NCBI GenBank assembly: GCA_054661495.1
Contig: BAAFSQ010000047.1
Span: 1 to 54,483, forward strand
Length of the DNA stretch: 54,483 bases
Direction: 5' to 3'
From: Zygophlyctis sp. KS116
Lineage: Eukaryota; Chytridiomycota
The notes below the pieces were generated by a model that ran no database searches, had not been told where the DNA came from, and saw only the letters and a list, made by a program, of their open reading frames with translations. A program made the position numbers and the translations under genes. The first letter of the stretch is position 1. Every line of letters starts with the position of its first letter. Of the stretch, positions 10,611 to 21,436 are shown in pieces.

Positions 10611-11527
10611 ATGATTTTGCTACAATCCAATTGTCCAAATTTACAGCTATTAGCAAGAGGAAAAGTTCGAGATTTATATAGGCTTGATGATAAAACATTG
10701 CTATTTGTTGCGACTGATCGGATCTCTGCTTATGATGTTATAATGAAATCTGGAATTCCAGGAAAAGGAAAGATTCTAACACAGATGTCTGAATTCTGGT
10801 TTTCTTATCTACAAAGTCTGATGCCAAATCATTTAATCACTTGCGATATTCTAAAAATGCCACTCTCTGTTCAAGAATATAAGGATCAGTTGACTGGTAG
10901 AGTCATGATGATTAAAGATTGTAAGATACTTCCTGTTGAGGCAATTGTAAGAGGTTATATCACTGGATCAGGCATGAAGGAATATCAAATAAAAGGAACA
11001 GTTTGTGATATTCCATTGCCAAGTGGACTAAAGGAAGCTGATCAATTGGAAAAACCTCTCTTCACTCCAAGTACAAAGGCTGAGATCGGACAGCATGATG
11101 AAAATATAAATCCAAGTAAATTACCTGAAATGATTGGTGAGAGATTTGCTCAAGAAATGGAAATAAAGGCTTTGGAATTATACTCTAAAGCTAGAGATTA
11201 CGCATTAAGTAGAGGTATAATCATTGCAGATACTAAATTTGAATTTGGAGTTGATCAAAATGGACAATTGGTTCTTGCTGATGAAGTTTTAACTCCAGGT
11301 AAATTGATTTACTAAATCTAGATTCATCACGGTTTTGGTCACTTGAGCAGTATTCTCCAGGATCTCTTCAAAAAAGTTATGATAAACAGTATTTAAGAGA
11401 TTATCTCACTTCAATATCATTTGATAAAAAGGTAGGTATTGAACTTTCTCAAGAAATAATTTCTGCAACTTTAGAAAAGTATATTGATGCATTTAAAATC
11501 TTGACAGGAAAAGATCCAATACTATAA
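10611..11527 (+). CDS. ADE1: SAICAR synthetase (ADE1/PurC type)
   Basis: Catalyses the ATP-dependent joining of CAIR and aspartate to form SAICAR in purine synthesis. One 23-nt intron (11299-11321) gives 297 residues, close to the 306 of yeast Ade1. Motifs: ARGKVRDLYRLDDKTLLFVA, TDRISAYDV, EAIVRGYITGSG, FTPSTKAEIGQHDENI, IIADTKFEFGVD and, across the intron, LADEVLTPDSSRFW. Stand-alone SAICAR synthetase is usual in fungi; in animals it is fused to AIR carboxylase. The stop overlaps the convergent METTL6-like stop by 6 nt (11522-11527). ADE4, for the first step of the same pathway, lies 3.6 kb downstream on the same strand. Confidence 0.96.
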
Positions 11528-12285
11528 TTCTACTTTTAAACTTGTTTTTTTCTGAACTCTTGCTTGTAGAAACACTCTTTCCATTTTAAGATCTTGTTTT
11601 CTATTAACAACATCTTTTTTAATATATTCTGCTTCCAAAATCACAAATCCAACACTCTCAAATAATTCCTTGAAATTTTCCAAAGAGAAGAAATAAGATA
11701 GAGTCCCATCATTCCTGTAATAACAACTAGTAGAAATTTCAGAGACTGGTTTAAATCTTTTTTGAGCCAAATCTCCAATTGCATAATCTCTAAAAATTAA
11801 AATTCCATTTTCTGCCATTAAATTATAGATATTTGAGACTGCAAGAGATAAATTACTAGGAGGTATTGCCGATAGAATGAATATGCAAGAAACTAAATCA
11901 ACTAGAGGAATTGAAGGAAAAGATTTTTTATCAGTTATATCCATTACATGAGCATTAATTCTCTCTTGATTATAATCTGGATGACTTTTAACCAATTCTA
12001 TAGCATTTGGAGAAAAATCCACTGCATAAATAAAAAGATTTGTTGATTCAATCAATGGAAAAGCAAAAGAACCATGACCACATCCTATTTCTAGTAAGAA
12101 TGAATGACCTTTTTCTGGACTTAGATCAGGAAATTCTCTTAGAGTCCAATGTCTATCCTATAAATTTAGTAATTGATACAAACCTTGAAAAAGTTGTTTG
12201 AATTTCTCTTGTAAAATAGATCCCAGTGTTTTGAAGGTTTTTCTAAAAACTGATTTTTCTTGTGGATTTCAAAGGAATCATTCAT
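11522..12285 (-). CDS. METTL6-like tRNA N3-methylcytidine methyltransferase
   Basis: S-adenosylmethionine-dependent methyltransferase of the METTL2/6/8 family, which makes m3C at position 32 of tRNAs; METTL6 acts on tRNA-Ser. One 26-nt intron interrupts it and the product has 245 residues. The N-terminus has KHWDLFYKRNSNNFFKDRHW, with the split falling at FFK/DRHW as expected. The SAM site is LEIGCGHGSFAFPL, followed by VDFSPNAIELV and FRDYAIGDLAQKRF. It is shorter at the N-terminus than its paralogue at 31224-32051, which fits METTL6 against METTL2. The substrate is inferred from family length only. Confidence 0.87.
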
Positions 12286-12616
12286 CTCTTGTCTCTGTTG
12301 CACTGCGGATGTAGATTTTTACTCTAAACAAGCAGGGTTTACATTTTTCAAGAAGGGTTTACTCCCAATAAGATAAGCAGGGTTTACTCTAAACAAGCAG
12401 GGTTTACATTTTTCAACAAGGGTTTACATTTTACTCAAAGGGTTTACTCCCAAGAAGATAAGCAGGGTTTACATTTTTCAAAAAGGGTTCATGTGGGAGC
12501 CCTAGACAAGAAATGTAAAATAGTAAAAATTGCCAATAGTAAAAATTGACCATAAAATAGACCTGGACAGTAAAAGTGGCAAAGTGCAAATTAGTTTTAG
12601 GAAGAATCTAAAAAAA
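12286..12616. other. Shared upstream region of METTL6-like and eL20 genes
   Basis: A 331-nt non-coding gap between two divergent start codons. It is one of the longest gaps in the window and is mostly the AGGGTTTAC repeat array. The stretch just before the eL20 ATG (12510-12616) is open in the eL20 frame but lacks an ATG, so it is read as 5' UTR. No RNA gene was seen. Confidence 0.7.
12321..12500 (+). promoter_or_regulatory. Periodic AGGGTTTAC array upstream of eL20
   Basis: Seven exact AGGGTTTAC copies begin at 12334, 12354, 12379, 12399, 12419, 12439 and 12464, followed by a degenerate copy AGGGTTCAT at 12484. Spacing is 20, 25, 20, 20, 20, 25 and 20 nt. Every copy points toward eL20. Some copies are followed by ATTTTTCA and others by TCCCAA. 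The core resembles a telobox, a motif found in ribosomal-protein promoters of plants and some fungi. A role in eL20 transcription is inference. Confidence 0.7.
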
Positions 12617-13197
12617 ATGCCAAGACTCATTGAATATCAAGTGATTGGAAGAAGATTGCCTACTGAAAAGGAACCAACTCCAAAATTATACCGAATGAGA
12701 CTCTTTGCTCCAAATGAGGTAGTTGCAAAATCTCGTTTTTGGTATTTCTTGAAACAGGTCAACAAGGTCAAGAAAACTTCTGGAGAGATCGTTTCAATAA
12801 ACAAGGTAAAAACTATGAAATAATTCTAGATCTTTGAAAAAAAACCAAGTGCTGTCAAGAATTTCGGAATCTGGCTACGATACAATTCTAGATCTGGAAC
12901 CCATAATATGTATAAGGAATATAGAGAATTATCTCGTACTGATGCAGTCGAAGCCTGTTGTAAGATTCTAAAAAAATTTATATTATAGATCAAGATATGG
13001 CTGCTCGTCATCGTGCTAGATTTACTTCTATTCACATTATTAAAGTAGCAACTGTCAAGAATGCAGATGTTCGTCGTCCTTATATTAGACAAATCCTGGA
13101 ACCTAAATTGGCTTTCCCACTTCCTCATCGTGTGACTCGCCCAGCAAGTAAAAGAAATGCTGCTTTATTTGTTGGAAATAGACCATCTACTTTTTAA
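12617..13197 (+). CDS. RPL20: Ribosomal protein eL20 (L18a)
   Basis: Large-subunit cytosolic ribosomal protein. Three exons, with introns of 24 nt (ending aattctag) and 29 nt (ending atattatag), give 175 residues. It starts [17 protein letters not shown], contains [20 protein letters not shown] and [20 protein letters not shown], and ends RPSTF, as the family does. The frame is open upstream of the ATG but without another ATG, so 12617 is the start. Expression probably depends on the repeat array just upstream. It is convergent with the 6-phosphogluconolactonase gene, 28 nt apart. Confidence 0.97.
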
Positions 13198-13225
13198 GAA
13201 ATTAAAAATGTTTCTATTTCACAAT

Positions 13226-14003
13226 TCATTTTAATTTTGAGCCTGCTTCTGTATCTATAACCCAAATAATATTTGGATTTTTTATAGATCCTGCAGGATA
13301 CTGTATAGAATTTTCAATTAAGATTTCAGACAAGACTTGAGCCTTTTCTTTTCCAGTCACTACAAAAACAATATTTTTTGCAGTATTTAAAACTGGAAAA
13401 GTTAAAGTAATTCTTTCTAAAGGAGGTTTTGGAGAATCTCTAATAATCCCAATTTTTTTAGTTTCATTTAGTAATTCATGTCCAGGGAATAGTGAACATG
13501 TATGTCCTAATTTATAAAATATAGTAATTACCATCAGGACCCATTCCTAAAAATATAATATCAAATGGATTAGCCCCTAAAATTCCATCTAATTTCATTT
13601 CATAATCTTTAGCAATCTGATCTGGATCATTTAATAAATCGTAATTTATAGGAAATCCAATTGAATTTTTCCATTTAGAAAGCAAATGTTGGCCAATCAA
13701 TTTGTAATTAGAATCCTCAGACTCTAGTTTGACTAATCTTTCATCTGCTAGAAATACATTCCATTTATAGTCTGTGATTAGATCTCTTCCCAAGAGAATA
13801 GGTAATGATCCGCCTGAAACAGCCATTGTTAAGGAATCAGAGAGACTTTGCTCTTGTACTTGCTGTACGAATTTAGATAAAAATATTGGAATTTCATTCT
13901 TTTGGAGCATGATTACTCTTGATCCAGACAATGTAGACAATGTAGACAATGTAGACATATCAGACATACCAAATTGGATGGAGAATGGATGGCTCATTAT
14001 CAA
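13226..14003 (-). CDS. 6-phosphogluconolactonase
   Basis: Hydrolyses 6-phosphogluconolactone in the oxidative pentose phosphate pathway. A 25-nt intron splits GMGPDG from HTCSLFPGH, a junction that restores a conserved family motif. Other motifs are [20 protein letters not shown] and the late FVVTGKEKA. With the first Met the product has 250 residues. The N-terminus includes three Ser-Thr-Leu units encoded by three copies of a 9-bp repeat (gtagacaat, about 13930-13958), so a start at 13967 or 13910 is also possible. The divergent SEC13 start is 45 nt away. Confidence 0.9.
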
Positions 14004-14048
14004 TGGAAAACCTGTAAAAATCTCTTTTTAAATCTCGTGAATTGTGAT

Positions 14049-15114
14049 ATGACTTTATTAGAAACAGAGCATCAGGATTTAATTCATGATGCTCAAATGG
14101 ATTATTATGGAAGGAAACTAGCAACCTGTTCCTCTGATAAAACAATAAAACTATTTTCTGTCTCTGGAAATGAACAAAAACCAATTGATACTTTAATCGG
14201 GTAAAAATACTTTTTAACTCTAGGCATGAAGGCCCAGTCTGGCAGGTCTCTTGGGCTCATCCAAAGTATGGGAATATACTTGCTTCTTGTTCTTATGATT
14301 CAAAAGTGATTATTTGGAGAGAAGGTTCGGCTGCAACAGGATCTCAAAAATGGGTTAAAATAAAGGAATATACTGGTCATTCTGCTTCTGGTATAATTAA
14401 ATATTGTATTAATAACAAGTAAATTCTGTCTCTTGGGCTCCTCATGAATATGGATTAGAATTAGCGGCAGGATCATCAGATGGGAAAATATCTATATTAA
14501 CGTGGAAGAGTATTTTACTGATTTTATTAATAAAAAAAGATGATGGTACATGGGATTTAGATGGGTTTGATGCTCATACTCTTGGTGTAAATTCTGTATC
14601 TTGGGCTCCTTCAACTGTTCCAGGTTCTTTGGTTCAATTAGGATCTCCTGTATCTCCAATTTCAAATGCTAAAAGACTTGTAACAGGTGGTTGTGATCAT
14701 TTAGTTAAAATTTGGTGGTATTTTTTAAAATGTTTTATAAATTATAGTCAGGCAGAGGCTGGGAATTGGGTAGAAGAAGCGGTTTTAGAAGGTCATACTG
14801 ACTGGGTTAGAGATGTTGCATGGGCTCCTAATATAGGTATTACAGCTTCATATATTGCTAGTGGATCTCAAGTAAGATTTTAAATTTAAAATTAGGATAA
14901 AACTGTGATTATTTGGGTACAGAATGGTCAAGGAGCGCCTTGGGTAAAGAAGACTCTTGGTGAAAATTATACGTTTCCAGATGTTGTATGGAGAGTGTCA
15001 TGGTCAGTGTCTGGAGCATTATTAGCTGTATCATCAGGAGATAATCAGATATCATTATGGAAGGAAAATCTAGATGGAGTTTTTGAACAAGTTGGAGATG
15101 TGCCGCAACAATAA
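14049..15114 (+). CDS. SEC13: SEC13, COPII coat and nuclear pore WD-repeat protein
   Basis: Six-bladed beta-propeller that pairs with SEC31 in COPII vesicle coats and also sits in the nuclear pore Y-complex. At least seven exons with introns of 22-34 nt. Blade motifs in order: [75 protein letters not shown] and [17 protein letters not shown]. The product is about 300 residues, as usual. ADE4 starts 30 nt after the stop on the same strand. Confidence 0.95.
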
Positions 15115-15144
15115 AAAGTAAAATTTTGTTTTTCCAATTCCAAA

Positions 15145-16838
15145 ATGTGTGGTATTAATTCTGTATTGTTGGCTGATCCTTTGGGTAATGCTGCAGTTGA
15201 GTTGGTTGACTCTTTGGGACTTTTGCAGCATCGGGGTCAAGTAAGTCTTGACAATTTATGACTATAGGATGCTGCTGGTGTTATTACTTGTGGTGAGAAG
15301 GGAAGACTTTATCAATGCAAGGGAAATGGGATGGTTCGTGATATATTCTCAAAGAATCTTGTATCCGATCTGTATGGGTCAATGGGTGTTGGGCATGTGA
15401 GATACCCAACGGTAAGTTTTTGATTTTGGTAAATAAAGGCCGGATCATCGTCGACATCTGAAGCTCAACCATTTTATGTAAACTCTCCTTATGGAATTGT
15501 TGTGGCTCATGTAATCTTTTTAAAAACTTAAAGTTTTAGAATGGGAATTTAACAAATGCAAAAGAATTAAAATCATTTTTAGATTATGAAGCTCATCGGC
15601 ATGTTAATACCGATTCAGATTCTGAATTACTGCTAAATATTTTTGCAGATTGTTTACAAAAAACCGGAAAAGTTCGGTAATTTTTTTCAATTAAAGTAAC
15701 AGTGTTAATGAAGAAGATATATTTCAAGCTTTAGTGGGTGTGTATGAAAAATGTAAAGGTGGATATGCAGTAGCAGCAATGATTGCAGGTTTTGGCTTAA
15801 TAGCATTCAGAGATCCAAATGGTATAAGACCATTAATTTATGGAACTCGTAAAAATGAGAAAGGAATAGATTATATGGTCTCTTCTGAATCGGTTGCCAT
15901 TGAAGTGCTTGGATATTCAAATTTTATAGATATTAATCCTGGAGAAGCAATAATAATTACAAGGAATAATGTAACCAAGAGGCAGTGTGTAGCACCAAGA
16001 GAATTTACTCCATGCATTTTTGAATATGTCTATTTTGCTCGTCCAGACTCAATCATGGACGGTATATCAGTTTACAAATCCAGATTAGCTATGGGAGATG
16101 CATTGGCTAATGCAGTAGTTCGCAAGCTTGGAAAAGAAGTTGATGAAATTGATGTAGTAATTCCAGTTCCAGATACTAGTCGAACATCTGCTCTTCAAGT
16201 ATCTTATAAGCTGAATAAGCTCTACCGTGAAGGATTTATTAAAAATAGATATATAGCAAGAACGTTTATTATGCCTGGTCAACAACAACGTATAAGATCA
16301 GTTCGAAGGAAATTAAATCCTATGGCCATGGAATTTTCAGGCAAAAATGTACTCATTGTTGATGACTCTATTGTTCGTGGAACTACTTCTAAAGAAATTG
16401 TTCAAATGGCTAGAGATTGTGGTGCTAAAAAAGTGTATTTTGCAAGTTGCGCTCCACCTATAAGGTAGATTATATTTCTGATTATATTAGATTTCCAAAT
16501 GTCTATGGTATCGATATGCCAACCCGAAAGGAACTTGTAGCCCATAACCGTTCTGATGATGAAGTATCTACTGCTATAGGTGCAGATATAGTAATATATC
16601 AGGTATTTTTATTCACTAAATTGAATAGAATCTTGATGATCTTGTAACTTCTGTTGCTAAATTCAATCGGTCAATAAAGACCTTTGATGTCTCTGTATTT
16701 AACGGATGTTATGTCACTGGGGATGTATCAAATGAATATCTACTAGAATTAGAAAACACAAGATCAGACGAAGCAAAGAAAAACCTAGCATTACCAAAAG
16801 CAGAAGTCATTGGATTGCACAATTCAAAAATCTATTAA
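15145..16838 (+). CDS. ADE4: Amidophosphoribosyltransferase (first step of purine synthesis)
   Basis: Makes phosphoribosylamine from PRPP and glutamine. The start is fixed by the catalytic Cys at position 2 (MCGINSVLL), the N-terminal nucleophile of the glutaminase domain once Met is removed. That domain continues with [19 protein letters not shown] and HNGNLTNA, each rebuilt across tiny introns of 20-30 nt. The transferase domain carries [10 protein letters not shown], the PRPP loop [13 protein letters not shown], and [18 protein letters not shown] after a 26-nt intron. About 500 residues, seven exons. Confidence 0.96.
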
Positions 16839-16884
16839 ACATCATTCAATTTAGATATGTCATGTTGGGCTGTGAGCCTTGCTC

Positions 16885-17208
16885 CTAACATTTTAAATTT
16901 TGCAACTTACTGATTAGTTCCCTTATTGCGGCCGTCGTAGCCACCTCCAACTCTACATATTTTTCCTCTAAATCTCTCTTCAAGTCCCAATTTGGCTTCT
17001 TTGGAGCTAGATCAGCCAAATCCACTGCATCCTCTTGTACTTGTGGCTCTTGCTCTTTTTGTTCTTGAATTTCCTGTTCAATTTCCATAGTTTCCCTTTC
17101 AATCCCTTTGGGTACTAGCAGTTCCTGAACATTTACAGATGGGGTGGATTCATCAATGACTGGCTCTTCCTTTGTTTGACGATAATTTCGAAACTTTACT
17201 CGAGACAT
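16885..17208 (-). CDS. CWF18/CCDC12, spliceosome-associated protein
   Basis: Small coiled-coil protein of the activated spliceosome. The diagnostic block is DLADLAPKKPNWDLKRDLEE near residue 65, followed by a helix ending TAAIRELISKLQ. A glutamate/glutamine-rich stretch precedes it. The start is the ATG at 17208. About 107 residues, shorter than human CCDC12, with most of the difference at the N-terminus. No intron. The thiolase start lies 38 nt away on the other strand. Confidence 0.88.
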   Translation of the reverse strand: MSRVKFRNYRQTKEEPVIDESTPSVNVQELLVPKGIERETMEIEQEIQEQKEQEPQVQEDAVDLADLAPKKPNWDLKRDLEEKYVELEVATTAAIRELISKLQNLKC

Positions 17209-17246
17209 AATCACCAGGGCCTAACCAGCTGAAAAGTATTTTCTAA

Positions 17247-18511
17247 ATGTCGGTTTATATTGTTGCTGCTAAAAGAACTCCTATTGGAACGTTTGGGGGC
17301 AAATTGGCTTCGATATCTGCGACCGAACTTGGGTCAATTGCATCTGTTGCTGCTGTCAAATCTATTGGAAAACCAGTCAAGATTGATTCGTGTATTTACG
17401 GAAACGTACTACAAACTTCATCCGGTAAACATAATTAATATAATGTGTTTAGATGCTGCTTATTTGAGTAGACATGTTGGTCTAAAGGCTGGTTTATCCA
17501 TTGATACACCTGCGCTTACTATTAATAGATTATGCGGCTCTGGATTCCAATCTGTGATTTCTGGTGCTCAGGAAATTTTATTGAATGAAGCTCAGGTTGT
17601 ATTAGCTGGTGGTACAGAAAATATGTCACAGGCTCCTTATGCTTTAAGAAATGTACGAACTGGGACACGATATGGCGTTGAGTAAGTACCTTCAACTTGA
17701 AAAAATAGTTTGCAATTGGAGGATACTCTTGCTCATGGATTGGTAGATTCCTGGCCAAAGAAAACTCCAATGGCTATTACTGCTGAAAATTTGGCAAAAA
17801 AATATAACATTTCACGAAAAGAATGTGATGATTTTGCTCTATTGTCTCAAACAAGATGGGGAAATGCAAGTAAAGCTGGAGTTTTTAATGCGGAAATTAC
17901 TCCAGTTGAAATTAAAGGAAGAAAAGGAATTGAAATTTTTAATACAGATGAACATCCAAGACCTTCTACAACTATAGAGCAATTGGCAAAATTGAAACCA
18001 ATTTTTGTTAAAGATGTTGGAGTAGTTACAGCTGGAAATGCATCTGGTAATTATCAAAATTATAAATTTAATAGGAATCAATGATGGGGCTGCGTCTATT
18101 GTATTGGCATCAGAAAAAGCAGTGTCTTCACAAGGATTAAAGCCTTTAGCTAGATTAGTCTCTTGGCATTATGCTGGTGTTGATCCTTCAATTATGGGTA
18201 TTGGTCCTGTTCCTGCTATTAAAGGTGCGTTACAAAAAGCAGGCCTTTCGTTAAAGGATATGTCAATAATTGAAGTTAATGAAGCTTTTGCAGTTCAATA
18301 TTTAGCAGTTGAAAAAGAGTTGAATTTGGATCGATCTATTACTAATACTAATGGTGGTGCTATTGCAATTGGTCACCCTCTGGGAGCATCAGGTGCTAGA
18401 ATAACTGCGCATTTGGTCCACGAACTTATTCGAACTGGAGGAAAGTATGGAATTGGGTCTGCATGTATTGGAGGCGGACAAGGAATCGCTTTGATTATTG
18501 AAAGATGTTGA
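17247..18511 (+). CDS. 3-ketoacyl-CoA thiolase, mitochondrial ACAA2-like
   Basis: Thiolase that cleaves 3-ketoacyl-CoA in beta-oxidation, or condenses acetyl-CoA in the reverse direction. Three introns of 27-28 nt give 393 residues. Key residues: the nucleophilic Cys in [10 protein letters not shown], His in [14 protein letters not shown], Cys in [10 protein letters not shown], and [12 protein letters not shown]. Running similarity ([37 protein letters not shown]) is closer to animal mitochondrial ACAA2 than to cytosolic ERG10-type enzymes. No clear targeting extension precedes [16 protein letters not shown]2 likewise has an uncleaved N-terminal signal. Location is therefore inference. Confidence 0.93.
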
Positions 18512-18550
18512 TTAGTCTTTTACCATGGCAATTGTGTCAAGGTGATTTAA

Positions 18551-20017
18551 ATGAATATCAAAGATATCTTTCTGTTTTCAACGGTTTTAACTCTTCTTTT
18601 GATCACCAGAAAGTCATGGTTACCATCTACTCCCTTGGAAGATGTACCATTGTACTTAAATGATATTGATTATTGGTTGTTGAATATCACAATTTTGCCT
18701 AAATTGTTGTCCAATATTTCTCCACCTGATGCTCTAAAAGGAACAGTTATTGCAAGTCCTTCTAGAGAATCTCCAAATTATTATTATCATTGGATCAGGG
18801 AGTAAGATCGGTAGAAAATGACATATAGCGCTGGCGTGGTTCTTGGTGAGATCAATCATCTGTTCAAAATTCAAAATAACTCAAAGTTTGAAGATATTTT
18901 ATGGAATTATGCTGCTTTATCGAGAAAGCTTCAAATGCTACCTTCCATTGGTGGGATCGGCGAACCAAAGTTCAATGTTGATGGTTCTCTTTTTAATGGT
19001 CCATGGTGTAGACCTCAATCAGATGGACCTGCACTGGAAGCCTCTTTACTGATTGAATTTGCATTCAATTATTTGAAATTGGGAGGGTCTATTGAAGAAG
19101 TCTCGAAGTTGTATGATTCCAAACTCCCTACTGATTCAGTTGTCAAAATATGTCTTGAATACGTCTCCCATAATTGGTCCGAAAATACCTGTGATTTGTG
19201 GGAAGAAGTTATTGGTGATTTTTTCTATACTAGAATGGTTCAAAGATCTGCTTTAATTAGAGGGCAAGCTATTGCAAGAAAAATGAAGGATCCTTTAGCA
19301 GCAGACTGGTACACTCTGCAAGCTTCACAAATATCTCTTGCTTTAGAACATCATTGGTCAGAAGCAAAAGGATACATTGTATCTGGCTTAAAGAATTCAC
19401 AGGATATTAGATCTGGATTGGACATTTCTATTATTTTGGGAGTGCTTCATAGTCCAGAAACGCCTTCATTTTCTCCAACGGATGACCGTATTCTTTCCAC
19501 TTTTGTTCAATTGGTGAATAGCTTTTCCAAATCTTACGATATAAATAAGATAACTCATGATCAGTACAATCAAAGATTGGGAATAGCAATAGGTCGTTAT
19601 CCAGAAGACTTGTATAATGGTGCAGGAAAATCAATTGGAAATCCATGGTATCTTGCAACTTCTTCTTTGGCTGAATTCTTGTATAAATTAGCATTTTTAT
19701 ACACCAAACAAGGAATAATTACTGTAACCTACAGATCTCTACCATTCTTTCGTGATTTTCTTCAACTGAAATCTATAGCTTTGGGAGATATTAAATCTGA
19801 CTCTAAAATCTTTTCTCAAATCATTTTAAATTGCTTTATTCGTGGTGATGAATTTCTACGCCGGATAAAGTATTATTCTCCTACAGCAAATCTATCTGAA
19901 CAATTTGATGGCAAATCAGGAATAAATAAAGGCGCTCATGATTTATCTTGGAGCTATGCATCTTTATTATCTGCTATTCGGTCTAGAAATGATTTAAGAA
20001 TGATCACAAAGAAATGA
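18551..20017 (+). CDS. Secreted glucoamylase, glycoside hydrolase family 15
   Basis: Exo-acting enzyme releasing glucose from starch or glycogen chain ends. A 27-nt intron after the codons for HWIR rebuilds the HWIRDA motif; the product has 479 residues. An N-terminal hydrophobic segment (IFLFSTVLTLLLI) predicts secretion. Conserved parts: RPQSDGPALEA (from residue 145), CDLWEEVIGDFF with the presumed general acid Glu209, IGRYPEDLYNGAG, IGNPWYLAT, and EQFDGKSGI with presumed base Glu441, then LSWSYASLLSA. No starch-binding domain is present. It begins 39 nt after the thiolase stop and is followed by three more secretory genes. Confidence 0.95.
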
Positions 20018-20047
20018 TCCAGACGTAAATTTTGTTATCGCAAGTAA

Positions 20048-20581
20048 ATGCCAATTCTCTTTTTACTATTCTCTTGTTTGATCTTGACTATACAGTCCAC
20101 TCCAGAATTAAAAAAAGAATTATCCAATCTTTCTTTCAAGGATGCTGTCAAGACTGCCTGGAATCATCAAGGTCTTCAATCTATTGTAGATACACTTGAG
20201 AAGAATGAAATGGCGATTGCATATGCTCTAAAACATCATGATTCTAACAGTAATGGAAAAGGATTTGACATCATTAGCGATGCATTTTATTCCCCTCACA
20301 AGAATAGACTTTATAGATTGGAAAAACTGTTGGAGAATCCTACATTATCTTTTCTCGACTTTAAAAATCTTGCACAACTAATGGTCAATGAAGGAGATGT
20401 ATGGGCAATAGATCTACTATTGAATAATCCAAAAATTGATCTCAGCTTTGATGACAATCATTTATTAAAGACTGCAAGATATAATAATGATTCTTTAATG
20501 GTGGAAAAATTAAAAAGTGATCAGGCTGTCAGGAACAAGGATTTATTATTACAGACTGGGGTAGAACCAACAATTTTCTAG
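20048..20581 (+). CDS. Secreted ankyrin-like protein A (short form)
   Basis: Not assigned to a named family. 177 residues, no intron. Residues 1-16 look like a signal peptide (ILFLLFSCLILTIQS). The middle holds two imperfect ankyrin-like units of the type LLENPTLSFLDFKNLAQLM and LLNNPKIDLSFDDNHLLK, a pattern resembling the LLxDPRVDPSADxNxAIxxA repeats abundant in chytrid proteomes. It is clearly related to the protein at 21437-22321 over this core (GDVWAIDLLLNNPKIDLS against GDVHSLSIIAANNPKYDLS). The acidic tail of that relative is missing here. Secretion is prediction; the role is unknown, and a host-directed effector is one possibility. Confidence 0.85.
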   Translation: MPILFLLFSCLILTIQSTPELKKELSNLSFKDAVKTAWNHQGLQSIVDTLEKNEMAIAYALKHHDSNSNGKGFDIISDAFYSPHKNRLYRLEKLLENPTLSFLDFKNLAQLMVNEGDVWAIDLLLNNPKIDLSFDDNHLLKTARYNNDSLMVEKLKSDQAVRNKDLLLQTGVEPTIF

Positions 20582-20746
20582 ATAGTGTTTACGTTATGAA
20601 TAGTCATTAATATTGTCAATCTATAAATTGAGTTTATCAGTTGATCGGCAGGGTTGAATGGCTTGCGTTGCTTTTTGCGCAGAGATTCCCAGCAAATATT
20701 CCTTATCAAATTCCAAATGTTTATCTTTTACTATTCTCAATCTTTA

Positions 20747-21298
20747 ATGGATCTTTATAAGATCGCTTGTCTAATCCTTTACTTTCAAACTCTTTCAGCA
20801 ATGCCCATCAGTGTCAATACTGGTTCTGGGGTTTCTGGCACTGGTTCATTAAGAGGTGGAAATCTAGTTGGATCAATCAATTCCAAACCTATTATTAATG
20901 CAATCGCTATACAAAATTCTAGAAAGGGTCAAAAGGCTGTAAAGCCAAAAACAAACAAGAAGATTAAAGGGAAAAAGAAGGCTGCTAAACTGATGGCTGA
21001 GCAGAATAAATTAACTAGAACAGACTCAAAGTCAACTTTATCAAGTAAAGTCATTAATGATGCTAATAATGGTCAAAATGGTATTTCCCATTTAAAACAG
21101 CAATCGGGTCTAAGTTTTGATCTTCAGGATTTGAATATTGATGGTTCAGTATCATTAACAGATGGTTTTGAAAATATAAACCACCCCTTGGATCAAAATC
21201 AGATTTCCAAGATGAAGAAGACTCCAAATTGGGTAATCATTGATGAAGATCAAGTTGATGATTGGAGTTTGATTGATGGAGAGGGATCAGTTTTCTGA
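20747..21298 (+). CDS. Secreted basic/acidic low-complexity protein B
   Basis: No recognised family. 183 residues from the ATG at 20747, intronless. The start is chosen because it gives a good signal peptide (YKIACLILYFQTLSA); an in-frame Met at 20717 is possible. The mature part starts with a Gly/Ser-rich stretch, then a Lys-rich block (KPKTNKKIKGKKKAAK) that could bind nucleic acid or act in nuclear import, then polar sequence, and ends in an acidic tail with two Trp-centred motifs, NWVIIDED and DDWSLIDGE. That tail resembles the end of the next gene product. It lacks the ankyrin-like core of its neighbours. Confidence 0.75.
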   Translation: MDLYKIACLILYFQTLSAMPISVNTGSGVSGTGSLRGGNLVGSINSKPIINAIAIQNSRKGQKAVKPKTNKKIKGKKKAAKLMAEQNKLTRTDSKSTLSSKVINDANNGQNGISHLKQQSGLSFDLQDLNIDGSVSLTDGFENINHPLDQNQISKMKKTPNWVIIDEDQVDDWSLIDGEGSVF

Positions 21299-21436
21299 TT
21301 AATTTAATAAATCAGTAAAATTACATTGATGACACTGAACATGATTAGTCCTTGATGAGCTTGACAGCTTTGGTCCAAGGAGTAAAAAACGTGACTAGAT
21401 TTGAGGCTTATCAGCGATCAATTAATTCCCAATTGT

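Noticed and set aside
10605-11530. ADE1/ADE4 as a metabolic gene cluster
   Set aside because: Three unrelated genes with mixed orientation separate them, and no other purine genes were seen.
13930-13958. Three 9-bp repeats (gtagacaat) as a regulatory element between 6-phosphogluconolactonase and SEC13
   Set aside because: They lie within the likely 5' coding region of the lactonase and encode Ser-Thr-Leu units; simple slippage explains them.
17247-18511. Cytosolic acetyl-CoA acetyltransferase ERG10
   Set aside because: Active-site motifs fit any thiolase, but the long shared blocks ([26 protein letters not shown]) fit ACAA2 better.
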